NCBI RefSeq assembly: GCF_946222835.1
Contig: NZ_CAMIHD010000001.1
Span: 124,001-188,000 of the forward strand
Length of the DNA: 64,000 nucleotides
From: an uncultured Corynebacterium sp.
GTDB taxonomy: Bacteria > Actinomycetota > Actinomycetes > Mycobacteriales > Mycobacteriaceae
Direction: 5' to 3'
A model generated the notes under the pieces. That model had not been told where the DNA came from, did no database searches, and worked only from the letters and a program-made list of their open reading frames with translations. This document shows, one piece after another, positions 54,866 through 63,237 of this stretch. Position 1 is the stretch's first letter; every line of letters starts with the position of its first letter. A program made the position numbers and the translations under genes.

Positions 54866-55630
54866 CTACTCCGCCGGGGTGAAGCCGCGCTCGCGCCAGG
54901 TGGACGCAAAGTCGCCGCTCAGGATATCGAGCACCGCGCGAGCCTGGTCGGGGTGGGATGCTTCTGCGGTAACGGCGCCCACAATCTGGTTAGTGAATTT
55001 CTCTGCCCCAGGAATGTCAATCACCTCGACATCATCGCCGGCCGCGGCGGCATCGGTGGAATAGACCCACCCAGCATCCGCCTCGCCCGAGGCGACCTTT
55101 CCTAAAACGTCGGCTACCTGGCGTTCTTGGGAGGATGGATGGACGTCTAGGCGCTTATCAGAGATGATCTGGGAGGAGATATCGCCGCAGGGAACTTGGG
55201 GATCGCAGAGCACGAAGTGGTCGGAGTGGGGCAGATCCTCCACGGAATGGATTCCCGCCGGGTTGCCCTTGGGCACGACCATGACCATGACATTGGTGGC
55301 AAGCACCTCGGGCGTGGCAACCGTGCCATCCTGCACCGCCTTATCCATGGTCTTTTTCGAAGCCGTGAGGAGAAGATCGGCCGGGGCGCCCTCGCGCAGC
55401 TTGCTTACCAAATCGGAGGAGCCGCCATTTTCAAAGCTCAGATTTACCGGCGGCGCGAGCTGGCCGGCGCGCTTAGTGAGTTCATCATTGATGACGCGGG
55501 TGGAGGATGCAGCCAAGACATTGAGCGTGGCAGCATCCGCGTCCTGGGCGGAAGTCGTTGACGTTGGGGGAGCGCAGGCCGCAAGGGCGAATGCGAGGGC
55601 GGCGAGGAGTGCGGCGGCGCGCTTCTTCAT
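54866..55630 (-). CDS. modA: Molybdate-binding lipoprotein
   Basis: A 254-residue periplasmic-type binding protein. The signal sequence with LAAC lipobox (MKKRAAALLAALAFALAACAPP) makes it a membrane-anchored lipoprotein. The ligand-binding opening LNVLAASSTRVINDEL and the middle ENGGSSDLVSKLREGAPADLLLTASKKTMDKAV match ModA proteins that bind molybdate or tungstate. It is the first gene of the modA-modBC operon. Confidence 0.93.
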   Translation of the reverse strand: MKKRAAALLAALAFALAACAPPTSTTSAQDADAATLNVLAASSTRVINDELTKRAGQLAPPVNLSFENGGSSDLVSKLREGAPADLLLTASKKTMDKAVQDGTVATPEVLATNVMVMVVPKGNPAGIHSVEDLPHSDHFVLCDPQVPCGDISSQIISDKRLDVHPSSQERQVADVLGKVASGEADAGWVYSTDAAAAGDDVEVIDIPGAEKFTNQIVGAVTAEASHPDQARAVLDILSGDFASTWRERGFTPAE

Positions 55631-55696
55631 CTGCGGAGGGCTCCTTCTACGGCGGTAGTGTGACCTATCCAGGATAGCCCTCCGCCCCGCGCGGGT

Positions 55697-55957
55697 TTAG
55701 CTCACGCGGGTGAACTTGATGTGGAAGTCGTTTTCTTCTTCCTTGAGGTAGTCCAGCTCAAAGCTCTCCTCGCGGGCCTCTACCTCCTTGAGCAGTGGAA
55801 TTGGATTATGCGGGGCGATGAGGATCATGGACTCGCCTACGTTCAAGGTGTCCAGTGCGCCATGGATGGCGCCGTGGCGAACAGCGTGCGGAATTTCGGA
55901 GGCATTCAGAGTTGGGATGGAGTGTGGCTTATTGGCATCGGAGATGGGCAGTTGCAT
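55697..55957 (-). CDS. DUF2249 protein
   Basis: An 86-residue protein of the DUF2249 family. Typical stretches are LNASEIPHAVRHGAIHGALDTLNVGESMILIAPHNPIPLLKEVEAREE and the C-terminal DFHIKFTRVS. Such proteins often lie next to nitrite and nitric oxide reduction genes and may bind a metal or heme, but the function is unproven. The start MQLPISDANK at 55957 has AAAGGA upstream; the longer frame would cover the divergent promoter. It is divergent from the NnrS-like gene. Confidence 0.8.
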   Translation of the reverse strand: MQLPISDANKPHSIPTLNASEIPHAVRHGAIHGALDTLNVGESMILIAPHNPIPLLKEVEAREESFELDYLKEEENDFHIKFTRVS

Positions 55958-56010
55958 AGCGAGTGGTCCTTTCTTAAGGGGTGCGAGTTTCGCTCTGTAG
56001 CCAATATTAG

Positions 56011-56016
56011 TACGAT
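56011..56016 (+). promoter_or_regulatory. -10 box of the copper-enzyme operon
   Basis: TACGAT lies seven bases before GTG 56024. The spacing suggests that the transcript starts at or near the start codon (leaderless). Confidence 0.5.
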
Positions 56017-56023
56017 AAAACCC

Positions 56024-57103
56024 GTGCAAAATAATAGCGTGGCGCATCGCCTCATCTTCCTCGCCTTCGCAGGTCTATCGTTGCTGGTAGGCCTGGCTGC
56101 GGGTGCCACCCTATTGGGGTTGACCGCCACCCCTGGCGCGTCTTTCGCCGCCGACCACGGACCACTCATGGTATTCGGCTTCGTGGGCGGAGCCATCGGC
56201 CTTGAGCGCACCGTTGCCGTGCGCACCTCCTGGGCGTGGGCCGGGCCCGTCTGCCACGTTGCCGGCGTGCTGGGCATTCTCGCCGGCCTGCCGCGGGCGG
56301 TCCCGGCCGTGTGTTTTGCCGCCAGCTTCCTTGTCCTTGGCTTCATTTACGCCACCATCTATCGCCGTCAGGCGAGCCTCGCGATCCTGGTGCAGGCAGC
56401 CGGTGTGATCGGGGGAGTAGCAGCAGCTGCCCTGTGGGCCATGGGCCCGGGTTTTGCCGCGGCGATGCCGTTGTGCGTCCTCTACGCGGTGGCCACCATC
56501 ATCGGCGAGCGCATGGAACTAGCGCGCGTCACCATGGCCGGAACCCGCGCCGAAAACCACCTCACCCTTCTGGTTCTGGGGCTGGCGGCAGCCAGTGTCG
56601 TCTACGTGCTTGCCCCAGCGGTGGGCTATCGCGCCATGGGCTTGGTGCTCATCGCCATCGCTGCGGCCACCGCGCGGGTAGACGTGGCCAAGAATCTGGT
56701 GCGCTCTCACGGCCTGCCGCGCTACTCGGCGGCGTGCATGTTGGCCGGCTACGGCTGGCTCGCCCTCGGCGGTTACCTCTGGCTGCTGCACGGACAGTCC
56801 ACCGGCTTTGCCTATGATGCCTCAGTGCACGCCATCTTCTTGGGCTTTGTCATGTCCATGATTTTCGCGCATGCTCCCATCATTTTCACCTCCGTTATCC
56901 GCCGCCGATTGCCGTACCGCCCGGTGCTCTATGTGCCGGTAGCGCTCTTACACGGCGGCCTCGCGTTGCGCATCCTTGCCGATTGCGCCGAGCACACCAC
57001 TGCCCTCCACACCGGCGGGGTGGTTACGATATCCGCAGTGTTAATTTTTCTCGCCTGCGGCATTGCCTTGACCGTAAAGGAGGTGCGACGTGCGCATTCA
57101 TGA
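56024..57103 (+). CDS. NnrS-like polytopic membrane protein
   Basis: A 359-residue integral membrane protein with about eleven hydrophobic helices. Conserved-looking His positions are in FAADHGPLMVFGFVGGAIGLERTVAV (about residue 42) and YDASVHAIFLGFVMSMIFAHAPIIFTS (about 272), similar to heme-copper-binding NnrS proteins that respond to nitric oxide in denitrifiers. The start is GTG 56024. The next gene overlaps its end by 14 bases, so both are co-expressed with the copper enzyme. The role in nitrite or NO handling is inferred from context. Confidence 0.65.
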   Translation: MQNNSVAHRLIFLAFAGLSLLVGLAAGATLLGLTATPGASFAADHGPLMVFGFVGGAIGLERTVAVRTSWAWAGPVCHVAGVLGILAGLPRAVPAVCFAASFLVLGFIYATIYRRQASLAILVQAAGVIGGVAAAALWAMGPGFAAAMPLCVLYAVATIIGERMELARVTMAGTRAENHLTLLVLGLAAASVVYVLAPAVGYRAMGLVLIAIAAATARVDVAKNLVRSHGLPRYSAACMLAGYGWLALGGYLWLLHGQSTGFAYDASVHAIFLGFVMSMIFAHAPIIFTSVIRRRLPYRPVLYVPVALLHGGLALRILADCAEHTTALHTGGVVTISAVLIFLACGIALTVKEVRRAHS

Positions 57104-58268
57104 CGTATCCCTAGCCGCGCGCGGCCGCTGGCATACCCTGAGCGCCGCCATTATTGGCCTGTGGATCTTTATTGGCCTCGGCGTTCTCATTGCCGCATCC
57201 TTGGGTGCACCTGTGGTGTGGTGGGATATCATCCACCCCTTTACCATTGGCGCTCTGACCACGGCGATCATCGTCTTTTCCACCCATTTCACTGAGGCGT
57301 TGACCCGGACTGCGGGTGGGGACTATCGGGGCGTCGGCAGTCGCGTGGGCCTAGTGCAGCTCGGGCTAATCCTGCTGCTCATTGATAGGGCGGGGTATGA
57401 CTGGGGCCCGCTTGCCGACGCCGCCTCTATACTCATCATCGCCGCCCTCATCTGGCACCTGTGGTTCGTCGCGCGGCGCCTACGCGGCTCATTGTCTGGT
57501 TCTTTTGCCGTGACCGTGCCTTTTTATATCGCGGCAGCCGTGTTCATGATTGCCTCCGTGGTGCTTGTCATCCTCAGCGGTAATGGGGTAGGCGAGTATT
57601 CCCTCCTCGTCGGCGCCCACTCGCGCGGCATGATCTGGGGCTTCGCGTGGCTTACCGTCATCGGCACGGTGGTCACGTTGCTCCCCACACTATCGGCCAC
57701 CGCGATTTCACCCACCGCTCGCGCGCGGTGTACTCGCGCGCTCATCGTGCACTGCGTTGGCTTGTCCTTGGCGATGGCGCTATACGTGGTGGGCCTTACC
57801 CGCGTTGCAGGCGTGGCCCAACTGCTCGTGGTCCTCGCGGCGGTGCTCGTCATCCAGCCGGTGCTTGCCACCGTCATGGGGCGCTCGCCGCGGCTGACCA
57901 CCGCCACCGTTGCCGTCATCGCCGGACTGCTGTGGATGTTGGCGCTGTGTGCCGGCGACGCCATTTCCGCAGCGGTGGGCGCTTACCCGCGCACCATCAC
58001 GCTGGTTTTGCTGCCTGCCTTCCTCGGTGCCGGCCTCTTGCAGTTGGTCACCGGTGTCCTTCACCACTTGCTACCCATCCTTACCGGCGCACGCCCTGAT
58101 ACCACCGAGCGCACCGGCTACGCCCGTCTGCTGCTCATCAACGTGGGCGGACTGCTGACATTGCTAGGCGCTACCGTGGCCGGGCTTATCATGATGGGGA
58201 TAGGCCTTGCCGCCAACGTTATTGCCGTCGGCCGAGCCATCTACCTACAGAAAAGACTGGAGAGTTAA
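57090..58268 (+). CDS. Second NnrS-like polytopic membrane protein
   Basis: A 392-residue membrane protein with about twelve helices. It shares the pattern of the previous gene: IIHPFTIGALTTAIIVFSTHFTEALTR (about residue 48), GAHSRGMIWGFAWLTVIGT (about 175) and VLHHLLPILTG (about 327), all with buried His suitable for heme or copper. It overlaps the preceding gene by 14 bases and ends one base before the copper enzyme. It may hand electrons or copper to that enzyme or sense NO; no activity can be assigned from sequence. Confidence 0.65.
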   Translation: MRIHDVSLAARGRWHTLSAAIIGLWIFIGLGVLIAASLGAPVVWWDIIHPFTIGALTTAIIVFSTHFTEALTRTAGGDYRGVGSRVGLVQLGLILLLIDRAGYDWGPLADAASILIIAALIWHLWFVARRLRGSLSGSFAVTVPFYIAAAVFMIASVVLVILSGNGVGEYSLLVGAHSRGMIWGFAWLTVIGTVVTLLPTLSATAISPTARARCTRALIVHCVGLSLAMALYVVGLTRVAGVAQLLVVLAAVLVIQPVLATVMGRSPRLTTATVAVIAGLLWMLALCAGDAISAAVGAYPRTITLVLLPAFLGAGLLQLVTGVLHHLLPILTGARPDTTERTGYARLLLINVGGLLTLLGATVAGLIMMGIGLAANVIAVGRAIYLQKRLES

Positions 58269-59636
58269 ATGCTGAGCGTTTCTTCCTCACAACCTGCGGA
58301 AAAACCCGCGCCGAAGGATTCATCGTGGGCCTCGTGGCTGCTCATCGGCATAGCGCTGGCGGCGGTCATCGCGCTCGCGGTGGTCAATTCCACCGGCAAG
58401 GGCACGGAGTCTGCCGCACCGGTATCCTCTGGCGAAACGAAAACCATTGACGTGGGCGTGGATGGTATGGCCTTTACCCCCTCGTCCATCGACATCGAGC
58501 CCGGCACCCACCTGGTGGTCAACTTCACCAACTCCGGCGACCAAGTCCATGACCTCAAGATTGGCGACGCCGAAACCGGCCGCGTTGACCCCGGCGAGAC
58601 CGTCCAACTCGACGCCGGAGTCATCGACTCCTCCGAGGAAGGCTATTGCACCATCGCCGGCCACAAGATGCAGGGCATGACCTTCCAGGTCAACGTGGGA
58701 GACGGCGCCGCTGCAGGACATGACCATGCGGTGTCCTCAGCTAGCAATCCGCACGTAGACGTGCCAACTGCCGCCGAACTCGGCGCTCAGCGCGACGATT
58801 TTTCCGCCTTTGACGCCACCTTGCAGCCGGCCGCTGAGACGAAAACACATAAAGAGACCTGGACGATGACCGAGGAAGTCGTGGAGGTTGCGCCCGGCAT
58901 CAAGCAGATGCGCTGGCTCTTCAACGGCCAAGCCCCTGGTCCCACCCTGCGCGGCAAGGTGGGCGATAAGTTCGAAATCACCATCAAGAACGAGGGCTCC
59001 ATGGCCCACTCCATCGACTTCCACGCCGGCGAGGTCAACCCAGATAAGACCATGAAATCCATCCAGCCGGGCGAGGAATTGACCTATAAGTTCACCGCTA
59101 ACCGCTCCGGTATCTGGATGTATCACTGCTCCACGATGCCCATGTCCCTTCACATCGCCAACGGTATGGCCGGCAATGTCATCATCGATCCACCGAACCT
59201 TAAGCCCGTTGACGCGGAGTATAACTTCATGGCTACCGATGTCTTCTTGGGCGAGGAATCCACCGGCGCCGACGCCCAGCGCGTTGCCGACGGCCGCTTC
59301 GACCTGATGGCCTTCAATTACTACCCTGGCCAGTATGATGCAGAGCCCATCAAGGCCAAGGTAGGCGATACCGTCCGCCTGTGGTTGACCAACTTAGGCC
59401 CCGACCAGCCGCTGAGCTTCCACGTTGTGGGCGAGCAATTCGATACGGCCTACAAGGAAGGCGCCTACCTCATCAAAAATGAGGACTCTACCGGCTCGCA
59501 AGCCCTTGACCTCCTCCCGGCGCAAGGCGGATTCGTCGAGATGACCTTCAACGAGCCCGGAACCTATTCCTTTGTCAATCACATCATGACTAACGCCGAG
59601 AAGGGTCAGCACGGCAAATTCATCGTTACGGAGTAG
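58269..59636 (+). CDS. Membrane-anchored three-cupredoxin copper oxidase / nitrite reductase-like protein
   Basis: A 455-residue exported copper protein. An N-terminal anchor (SWASWLLIGIALAAVIALAVV, about 19-39) precedes an extra cupredoxin (about 58-145) with type 1 ligands His94, Cys127, His132 and Met137. Two more cupredoxin domains follow, as in NirK/AniA. They keep type 1 ligands His247, Cys287, His295 and Met300, and type 2 ligands His252, His286 and His438. The catalytic Asp is kept (Asp250). The segment holding the second active-site His of NirK reads SFHVVGEQFD, with Glu-Gln where His is expected. It may reduce nitrite to NO, or be another multicopper oxidase; the DUF2249 and NnrS-like neighbours favour nitrogen oxides. 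Confidence 0.85.
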   Translation: MLSVSSSQPAEKPAPKDSSWASWLLIGIALAAVIALAVVNSTGKGTESAAPVSSGETKTIDVGVDGMAFTPSSIDIEPGTHLVVNFTNSGDQVHDLKIGDAETGRVDPGETVQLDAGVIDSSEEGYCTIAGHKMQGMTFQVNVGDGAAAGHDHAVSSASNPHVDVPTAAELGAQRDDFSAFDATLQPAAETKTHKETWTMTEEVVEVAPGIKQMRWLFNGQAPGPTLRGKVGDKFEITIKNEGSMAHSIDFHAGEVNPDKTMKSIQPGEELTYKFTANRSGIWMYHCSTMPMSLHIANGMAGNVIIDPPNLKPVDAEYNFMATDVFLGEESTGADAQRVADGRFDLMAFNYYPGQYDAEPIKAKVGDTVRLWLTNLGPDQPLSFHVVGEQFDTAYKEGAYLIKNEDSTGSQALDLLPAQGGFVEMTFNEPGTYSFVNHIMTNAEKGQHGKFIVTE

Positions 59637-59669
59637 GAACTCCTTTGCCGCTTGCCTTGCATCGCCGTG

Positions 59670-59820
59670 CCCTTCGCGCTCACCGGAAGCCGATGGTGGG
59701 CGATCCACATCGCCCCCGTGAGCGCGAAGGGTGGTGGAGGCGTCTAGGTTCTCCTTGGCGCTCACCGGTGGAAGGATATGCCTAAGTCAGCGGTTGCCGG
59801 TGAGCGCGAAGGGTGGTGGG
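59670..59820. repeat. Cluster of four inverted/direct copies of a short repeat
   Basis: The 17-mer CCCTTCGCGCTCACCGG (59670-59686) recurs inverted at 59797-59813. A 20-base identity GTGAGCGCGAAGGGTGGTGG is shared by 59718-59737 and 59799-59818. A fourth partial copy GCGCTCACCGG is at 59758-59768. The copies can form several hairpins and lie between converging genes, the last one inside the mobA C-terminal codons. Confidence 0.8.
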
Positions 59821-60369
59821 GAAGCAGAGCTGAGGGAGCTCGTGCAGCTCCGCACGGGTGTCGTAGTCGCGTTCAGCGCCGGTGCCAGGAATCTCGACGA
59901 AGTTAGCTCCACGGATAAGGCGGCGGACAGACACGTTGTGGGTCGAGGGAAGGGATTCGAGCTGCGCGCGGAGCGCGGGGGCGTGCCAGAGCGAGCACAA
60001 GGGCTGGAGATAACCGTCGGCGGCACGGGTGAGCACGGCACCGGCTGTGGAAGAGGTGAGAACTGCGCGTAGGTGGGGAAGCAGCTGCGGCGAATCGGGG
60101 GCATCCACGGCAAAGAGGGCGAGCTCGGAGCAATGGGATAAGGCTTGGGTGCCGGCGGCGATGCCGGCGACGGGACCACCGTAGAGCGGGGTCTCGCACA
60201 CCTGAGGCAAGCCGAGGCGATGCGGAGAGACGGCCACGGTCGGGGTGCCGTAGGGAAGCTGGGCGAGCAAGCGGTCGATAAAGCGCGTGCCGTGTGCGGA
60301 AAGGGAGGCCTTATCGGCGCCGCCCATGCGCCTGCCGTGGCCGCCGGCGAGGATGACCGCGCCGAGCAT
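59782..60369 (-). CDS. mobA: Molybdenum cofactor guanylyltransferase
   Basis: A 195-residue nucleotidyltransferase that attaches GMP to molybdopterin. The N-terminal MLGAVILAGGHGRRMGGADKASLS is the GTP-binding loop, and ALFAVDAPDSPQLLPHL (about residue 90) carries the metal-binding Asp. The start overlaps the moaC stop by one base (TAATG). The last 12 residues (TLRAHRQPLT) are encoded by a repeat copy. bis-MGD made here is the cofactor of nitrate reductase-type enzymes. Confidence 0.9.
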   Translation of the reverse strand: MLGAVILAGGHGRRMGGADKASLSAHGTRFIDRLLAQLPYGTPTVAVSPHRLGLPQVCETPLYGGPVAGIAAGTQALSHCSELALFAVDAPDSPQLLPHLRAVLTSSTAGAVLTRAADGYLQPLCSLWHAPALRAQLESLPSTHNVSVRRLIRGANFVEIPGTGAERDYDTRAELHELPQLCFPTTLRAHRQPLT

Positions 60370-60848
60370 TAGGACTCCGGGAGGGTGCGGGACCAGTCCC
60401 CGGAGCGGCCGCCGGATTTCGCCATGATGCCGCAGCGGCGGATATACGCGGAGCGGTCCACGCCCTTGACCATGTCGATAATGGCGAGCGCGGAAACATT
60501 CACGGCCGTAAGCGCCTCCATCTCCACGCCGGTGCGATCGGCGGTGCGGACGGTAGCGGAGATAGAAACGTGGTCGTCGGCAAGCGTGAGCTCCACTGCA
60601 CAGCCATGCACGCCGATGGTATGTGCCAGCGGAAGCAGCTCGGGGACCTTCTTGGCGGCCGAAATGCCGGCGATGCGGGCGACGGCGAGGACATCGCCCT
60701 TGGGGACGGTGCCGTCGCGCAGCGCGGTCATCACCTCGGGCGAGCACGCAACTTCGCCCTCGGCGGTGGCGGTGCGTACAGTGGGCTGTTTCTCGGTGAC
60801 GTCGACCATGTGGGCGGCACCGTCAGAGTTCAGGTGGGTAAATTCCAT
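60369..60848 (-). CDS. moaC: Cyclic pyranopterin monophosphate synthase
   Basis: A 159-residue MoaC that, after MoaA, forms cyclic pyranopterin monophosphate. Typical blocks are FTHLNSDGAAHMVDVTEKQPTVRTATAEGEV (N-terminus), LLPLAHTIGVHGCAVEL (about residue 70) and GVEMEALTAVNVSALAIIDMVKG (about 105). It lies between moeA (9-base gap) and mobA (1-base overlap). The coding strand contains GCTTGCCGACG (60575-60585). Confidence 0.95.
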   Translation of the reverse strand: MEFTHLNSDGAAHMVDVTEKQPTVRTATAEGEVACSPEVMTALRDGTVPKGDVLAVARIAGISAAKKVPELLPLAHTIGVHGCAVELTLADDHVSISATVRTADRTGVEMEALTAVNVSALAIIDMVKGVDRSAYIRRCGIMAKSGGRSGDWSRTLPES

Positions 60849-60857
60849 GGTTGCTCC

Positions 60858-62057
60858 TTAGTACATATAAACGATGATGTCCTCGCCTATGGCGGGCGGC
60901 TCGGAGTCGATGAGACAAAAGCCATTAGTCCCAGCCAGTGACACGACGCGGTGGCTGCCGTGGGGCAGGTGCGAGGTGATAATTGGCCCTTCCTGAAAGT
61001 CTACGGTCACGGGAACAATGGTCGGGCGGCCCCGTGAAGCGGGAAGGCGCGTGTCCACTCGTGCGCGCAGGTTGACCCGCTGGCGTGGCGCGGGGTGTCC
61101 GGAGAGCGCGGCGATAAGGGGGCGGGCGTAAAGCTGGAAATCGACGAAAGCTGCCACAGGGTTGCCGGGCAAGCACAGCACCGGGGTGCTATTCCACAGC
61201 GAGTAGCCTTGTGGCGCGCCCGGGCGCTGGTCGACGTGCCCGAACCACGAAGAACCAGTGCGCCCCAGCACGGTGTGCACGACGTCGAATGCGCCGGCGG
61301 AAACTCCGCCGGAGGTGATGACGAGATCGTGGGACGGGGCTAGCTCATCTAGCGCAGAGGCTAGGTCCGCAGGGGTATCGCCCACATGGACGTGCGTATC
61401 TGCGCCGCAGAGAGCGGCGAGCATCGGGCCATTAGAATTCGGCAGCTGGCCGGGGGCGAGCTGCGCTGGGGAAGCGACGAGTTCTTCGCCGGAAGAAATA
61501 ATCGCAATGCGTGGGCGGCGGTAGGCCGAGACGGAGTACACGCCGGCGGAGGTGAGGGCGGCGATCACGGCGGCGTCGACAAGCGTGCCGGCCGTGGACA
61601 CTGGCGCGCCGGGCTGGATGTCCTCGCCGGCTGGGCGGATATGCGACTTGGTGGGTGCATCGGTGATGGTGACCTCACCGGGGAGTGCAACGGGCCCGGC
61701 CGGGGTGGTGGTGTTTTCGACTGGGACGACGAGCATTCCTGCGGTATCGGCCACAGGGGCGCCGGTCATGATGCGCACGGCGTGGTCGGCAGGAACATCG
61801 ATGGGTAGTGCGCCGGCGGGTACATCACCGGCGACGGGGAGGGTCCACGGGCCAGGCGAGGAAAGGTCGGTGGCGTGGACGAGGAAGCCATCCATGGCAG
61901 AGTTGGCGTGGGGCGGCACGGGGAAGCGTGCGGTGGCAGCGGCGGCGAGGACACGGCCGATGAGGGAGGCATTGACTGCGGCGGACTCGGCCGGCGGAGT
62001 AGGAGCCAGCGCGAGTACGGCATCGAGGTGCGCGGAGATGCTGCGGGGCGTGGACAT
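60858..62057 (-). CDS. moeA: Molybdopterin molybdotransferase
   Basis: A 399-residue MoeA that inserts molybdate into adenylylated molybdopterin. The blocks SAMDGFLVHA (about residue 53), VRIMTGAPVADTAGMLVVPVENT (about 93), IISSGEELV and VITSGGVSAGAFDVV (about 250), and CLPGNPVAAFVDF (about 305) are typical, with the usual linker to domain IV. The start MSTPRSISAHLDAVLALAP at 62057 was chosen over a long upstream frame that overlaps moaA. The gap to moaA is ten bases. It contains GCTTGTCGACG on the coding strand (61574-61584). Confidence 0.94.
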   Translation of the reverse strand: MSTPRSISAHLDAVLALAPTPPAESAAVNASLIGRVLAAAATARFPVPPHANSAMDGFLVHATDLSSPGPWTLPVAGDVPAGALPIDVPADHAVRIMTGAPVADTAGMLVVPVENTTTPAGPVALPGEVTITDAPTKSHIRPAGEDIQPGAPVSTAGTLVDAAVIAALTSAGVYSVSAYRRPRIAIISSGEELVASPAQLAPGQLPNSNGPMLAALCGADTHVHVGDTPADLASALDELAPSHDLVITSGGVSAGAFDVVHTVLGRTGSSWFGHVDQRPGAPQGYSLWNSTPVLCLPGNPVAAFVDFQLYARPLIAALSGHPAPRQRVNLRARVDTRLPASRGRPTIVPVTVDFQEGPIITSHLPHGSHRVVSLAGTNGFCLIDSEPPAIGEDIIVYMY

Positions 62058-62067
62058 AGGATTCAGG

Positions 62068-63177
62068 TTAGCCGCCGATGGCAGACATTGGGCGGTCTGG
62101 TTGGAGAAAGCCTTCGTCATCGATGCCGTGGCCGGGCTTTTTGGTCCACATTTCCCTAGCCCAGGCTTCCATGATGTCCTCATCGCTAGCGCCGGAGCGT
62201 AGCAAATCCCGCAGCGGAGTTTCGGAATTGCCAAAGAGGCAGTTGCGGATGGCGCCATCGGTAGTCAGGCGGGTGCGGTCGCAATCGCCGCAGAAGGGGT
62301 GGGTGACCGAGGCTATAATGCCCAGCGTGCCGCGCGTGCCATCCGGGGCGCTAACCTCCCACAGAGCAGCGGGAGCGGAACCACGGGGTTCGCGGGCGGA
62401 CTCCATGGAAAAGTGGGTGCGCAGTCGGGCGAGGATATCTTCGGCCGTGACCATGTCCTCTCGGCGCCACTGCTCGCGGGGCCCGAGCGGCATCTGCTCG
62501 ATGAAGCGAAGCTGGGCGCCGTGGTGGACGGCATAGTCCGCCAGCGGAACGATGTCTTCTTCGTTGACCCCGGGCATGACCACGGCGTTGATCTTGATGG
62601 GGTGCAGGCCCGCGGCATCCGCGGCGGCGATGGCCTGAAGGACGTGGTCAAGGCGGTCGCGGCGGGTAAGCGCGGCGTAGCGCTCGCGGTCGATGGTGTC
62701 GAGCGAGACATTAATGCGGTCGAGCCCGGCCGCGGCCAGGGCGCCGGCGCGCTTTTCCAAGCCAAGCCCGTTGGTAGTCAGCGCGGTGGATGGGGAGCGG
62801 CCTTGGTCGGTGCGCAACTGCTTGGTCGCGGCAATAATCTTCTCCAGCGACTTGCGTAGCAGTGGCTCGCCGCCGGTAAAACGCACCTGGCGGATGCCCA
62901 GCTTGCCGACGCCGATTCGGATCAACCGAATGGTTTCCGCATCGCTCAAGGTTTGCTCTGTGGGCATCCACTCCAAACCTTCGGCCGGCATGCAGTAGGT
63001 GCAGCGCAGATTGCAGCGATCCGTGAGGGAGACGCGCAGATCGCGGGCCTGGCGTCCATAGCGATCCAACAGGGCGCGCGTGCCATCAGCGGCCGGTGCA
63101 GGCAGATCCGCCGGCGGCTGCGCCCGGCCTACGGTGGGCAGGGGCAGCGAAACCACGGAGTGCTTCGAAGAAGTCAT
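62068..63177 (-). CDS. moaA: GTP 3',8-cyclase
   Basis: A 369-residue radical SAM enzyme that rearranges GTP in the first step of molybdenum cofactor synthesis. The N-terminal 4Fe-4S motif is CNLRCTYC (about residue 58), the SAM-site block is RFTGGEPLL, and the C-terminal cluster has CGDC and a third Cys in RNCLFGN (about 330). It lacks the classical C-terminal GG; it ends SAIGG, so a pair of glycines is in fact present. The start MTSSKHSVVSLPL at 63177 was chosen over the longer frame. It opens the moaA-moeA-moaC-mobA run. Confidence 0.95.
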   Translation of the reverse strand: MTSSKHSVVSLPLPTVGRAQPPADLPAPAADGTRALLDRYGRQARDLRVSLTDRCNLRCTYCMPAEGLEWMPTEQTLSDAETIRLIRIGVGKLGIRQVRFTGGEPLLRKSLEKIIAATKQLRTDQGRSPSTALTTNGLGLEKRAGALAAAGLDRINVSLDTIDRERYAALTRRDRLDHVLQAIAAADAAGLHPIKINAVVMPGVNEEDIVPLADYAVHHGAQLRFIEQMPLGPREQWRREDMVTAEDILARLRTHFSMESAREPRGSAPAALWEVSAPDGTRGTLGIIASVTHPFCGDCDRTRLTTDGAIRNCLFGNSETPLRDLLRSGASDEDIMEAWAREMWTKKPGHGIDDEGFLQPDRPMSAIGG

Positions 63178-63237
63178 TGGTGCCAGTCTAAGAGAGAGGA
63201 CGGGGTACACCAAGCTCTAACAACGATAGGGCCAATA

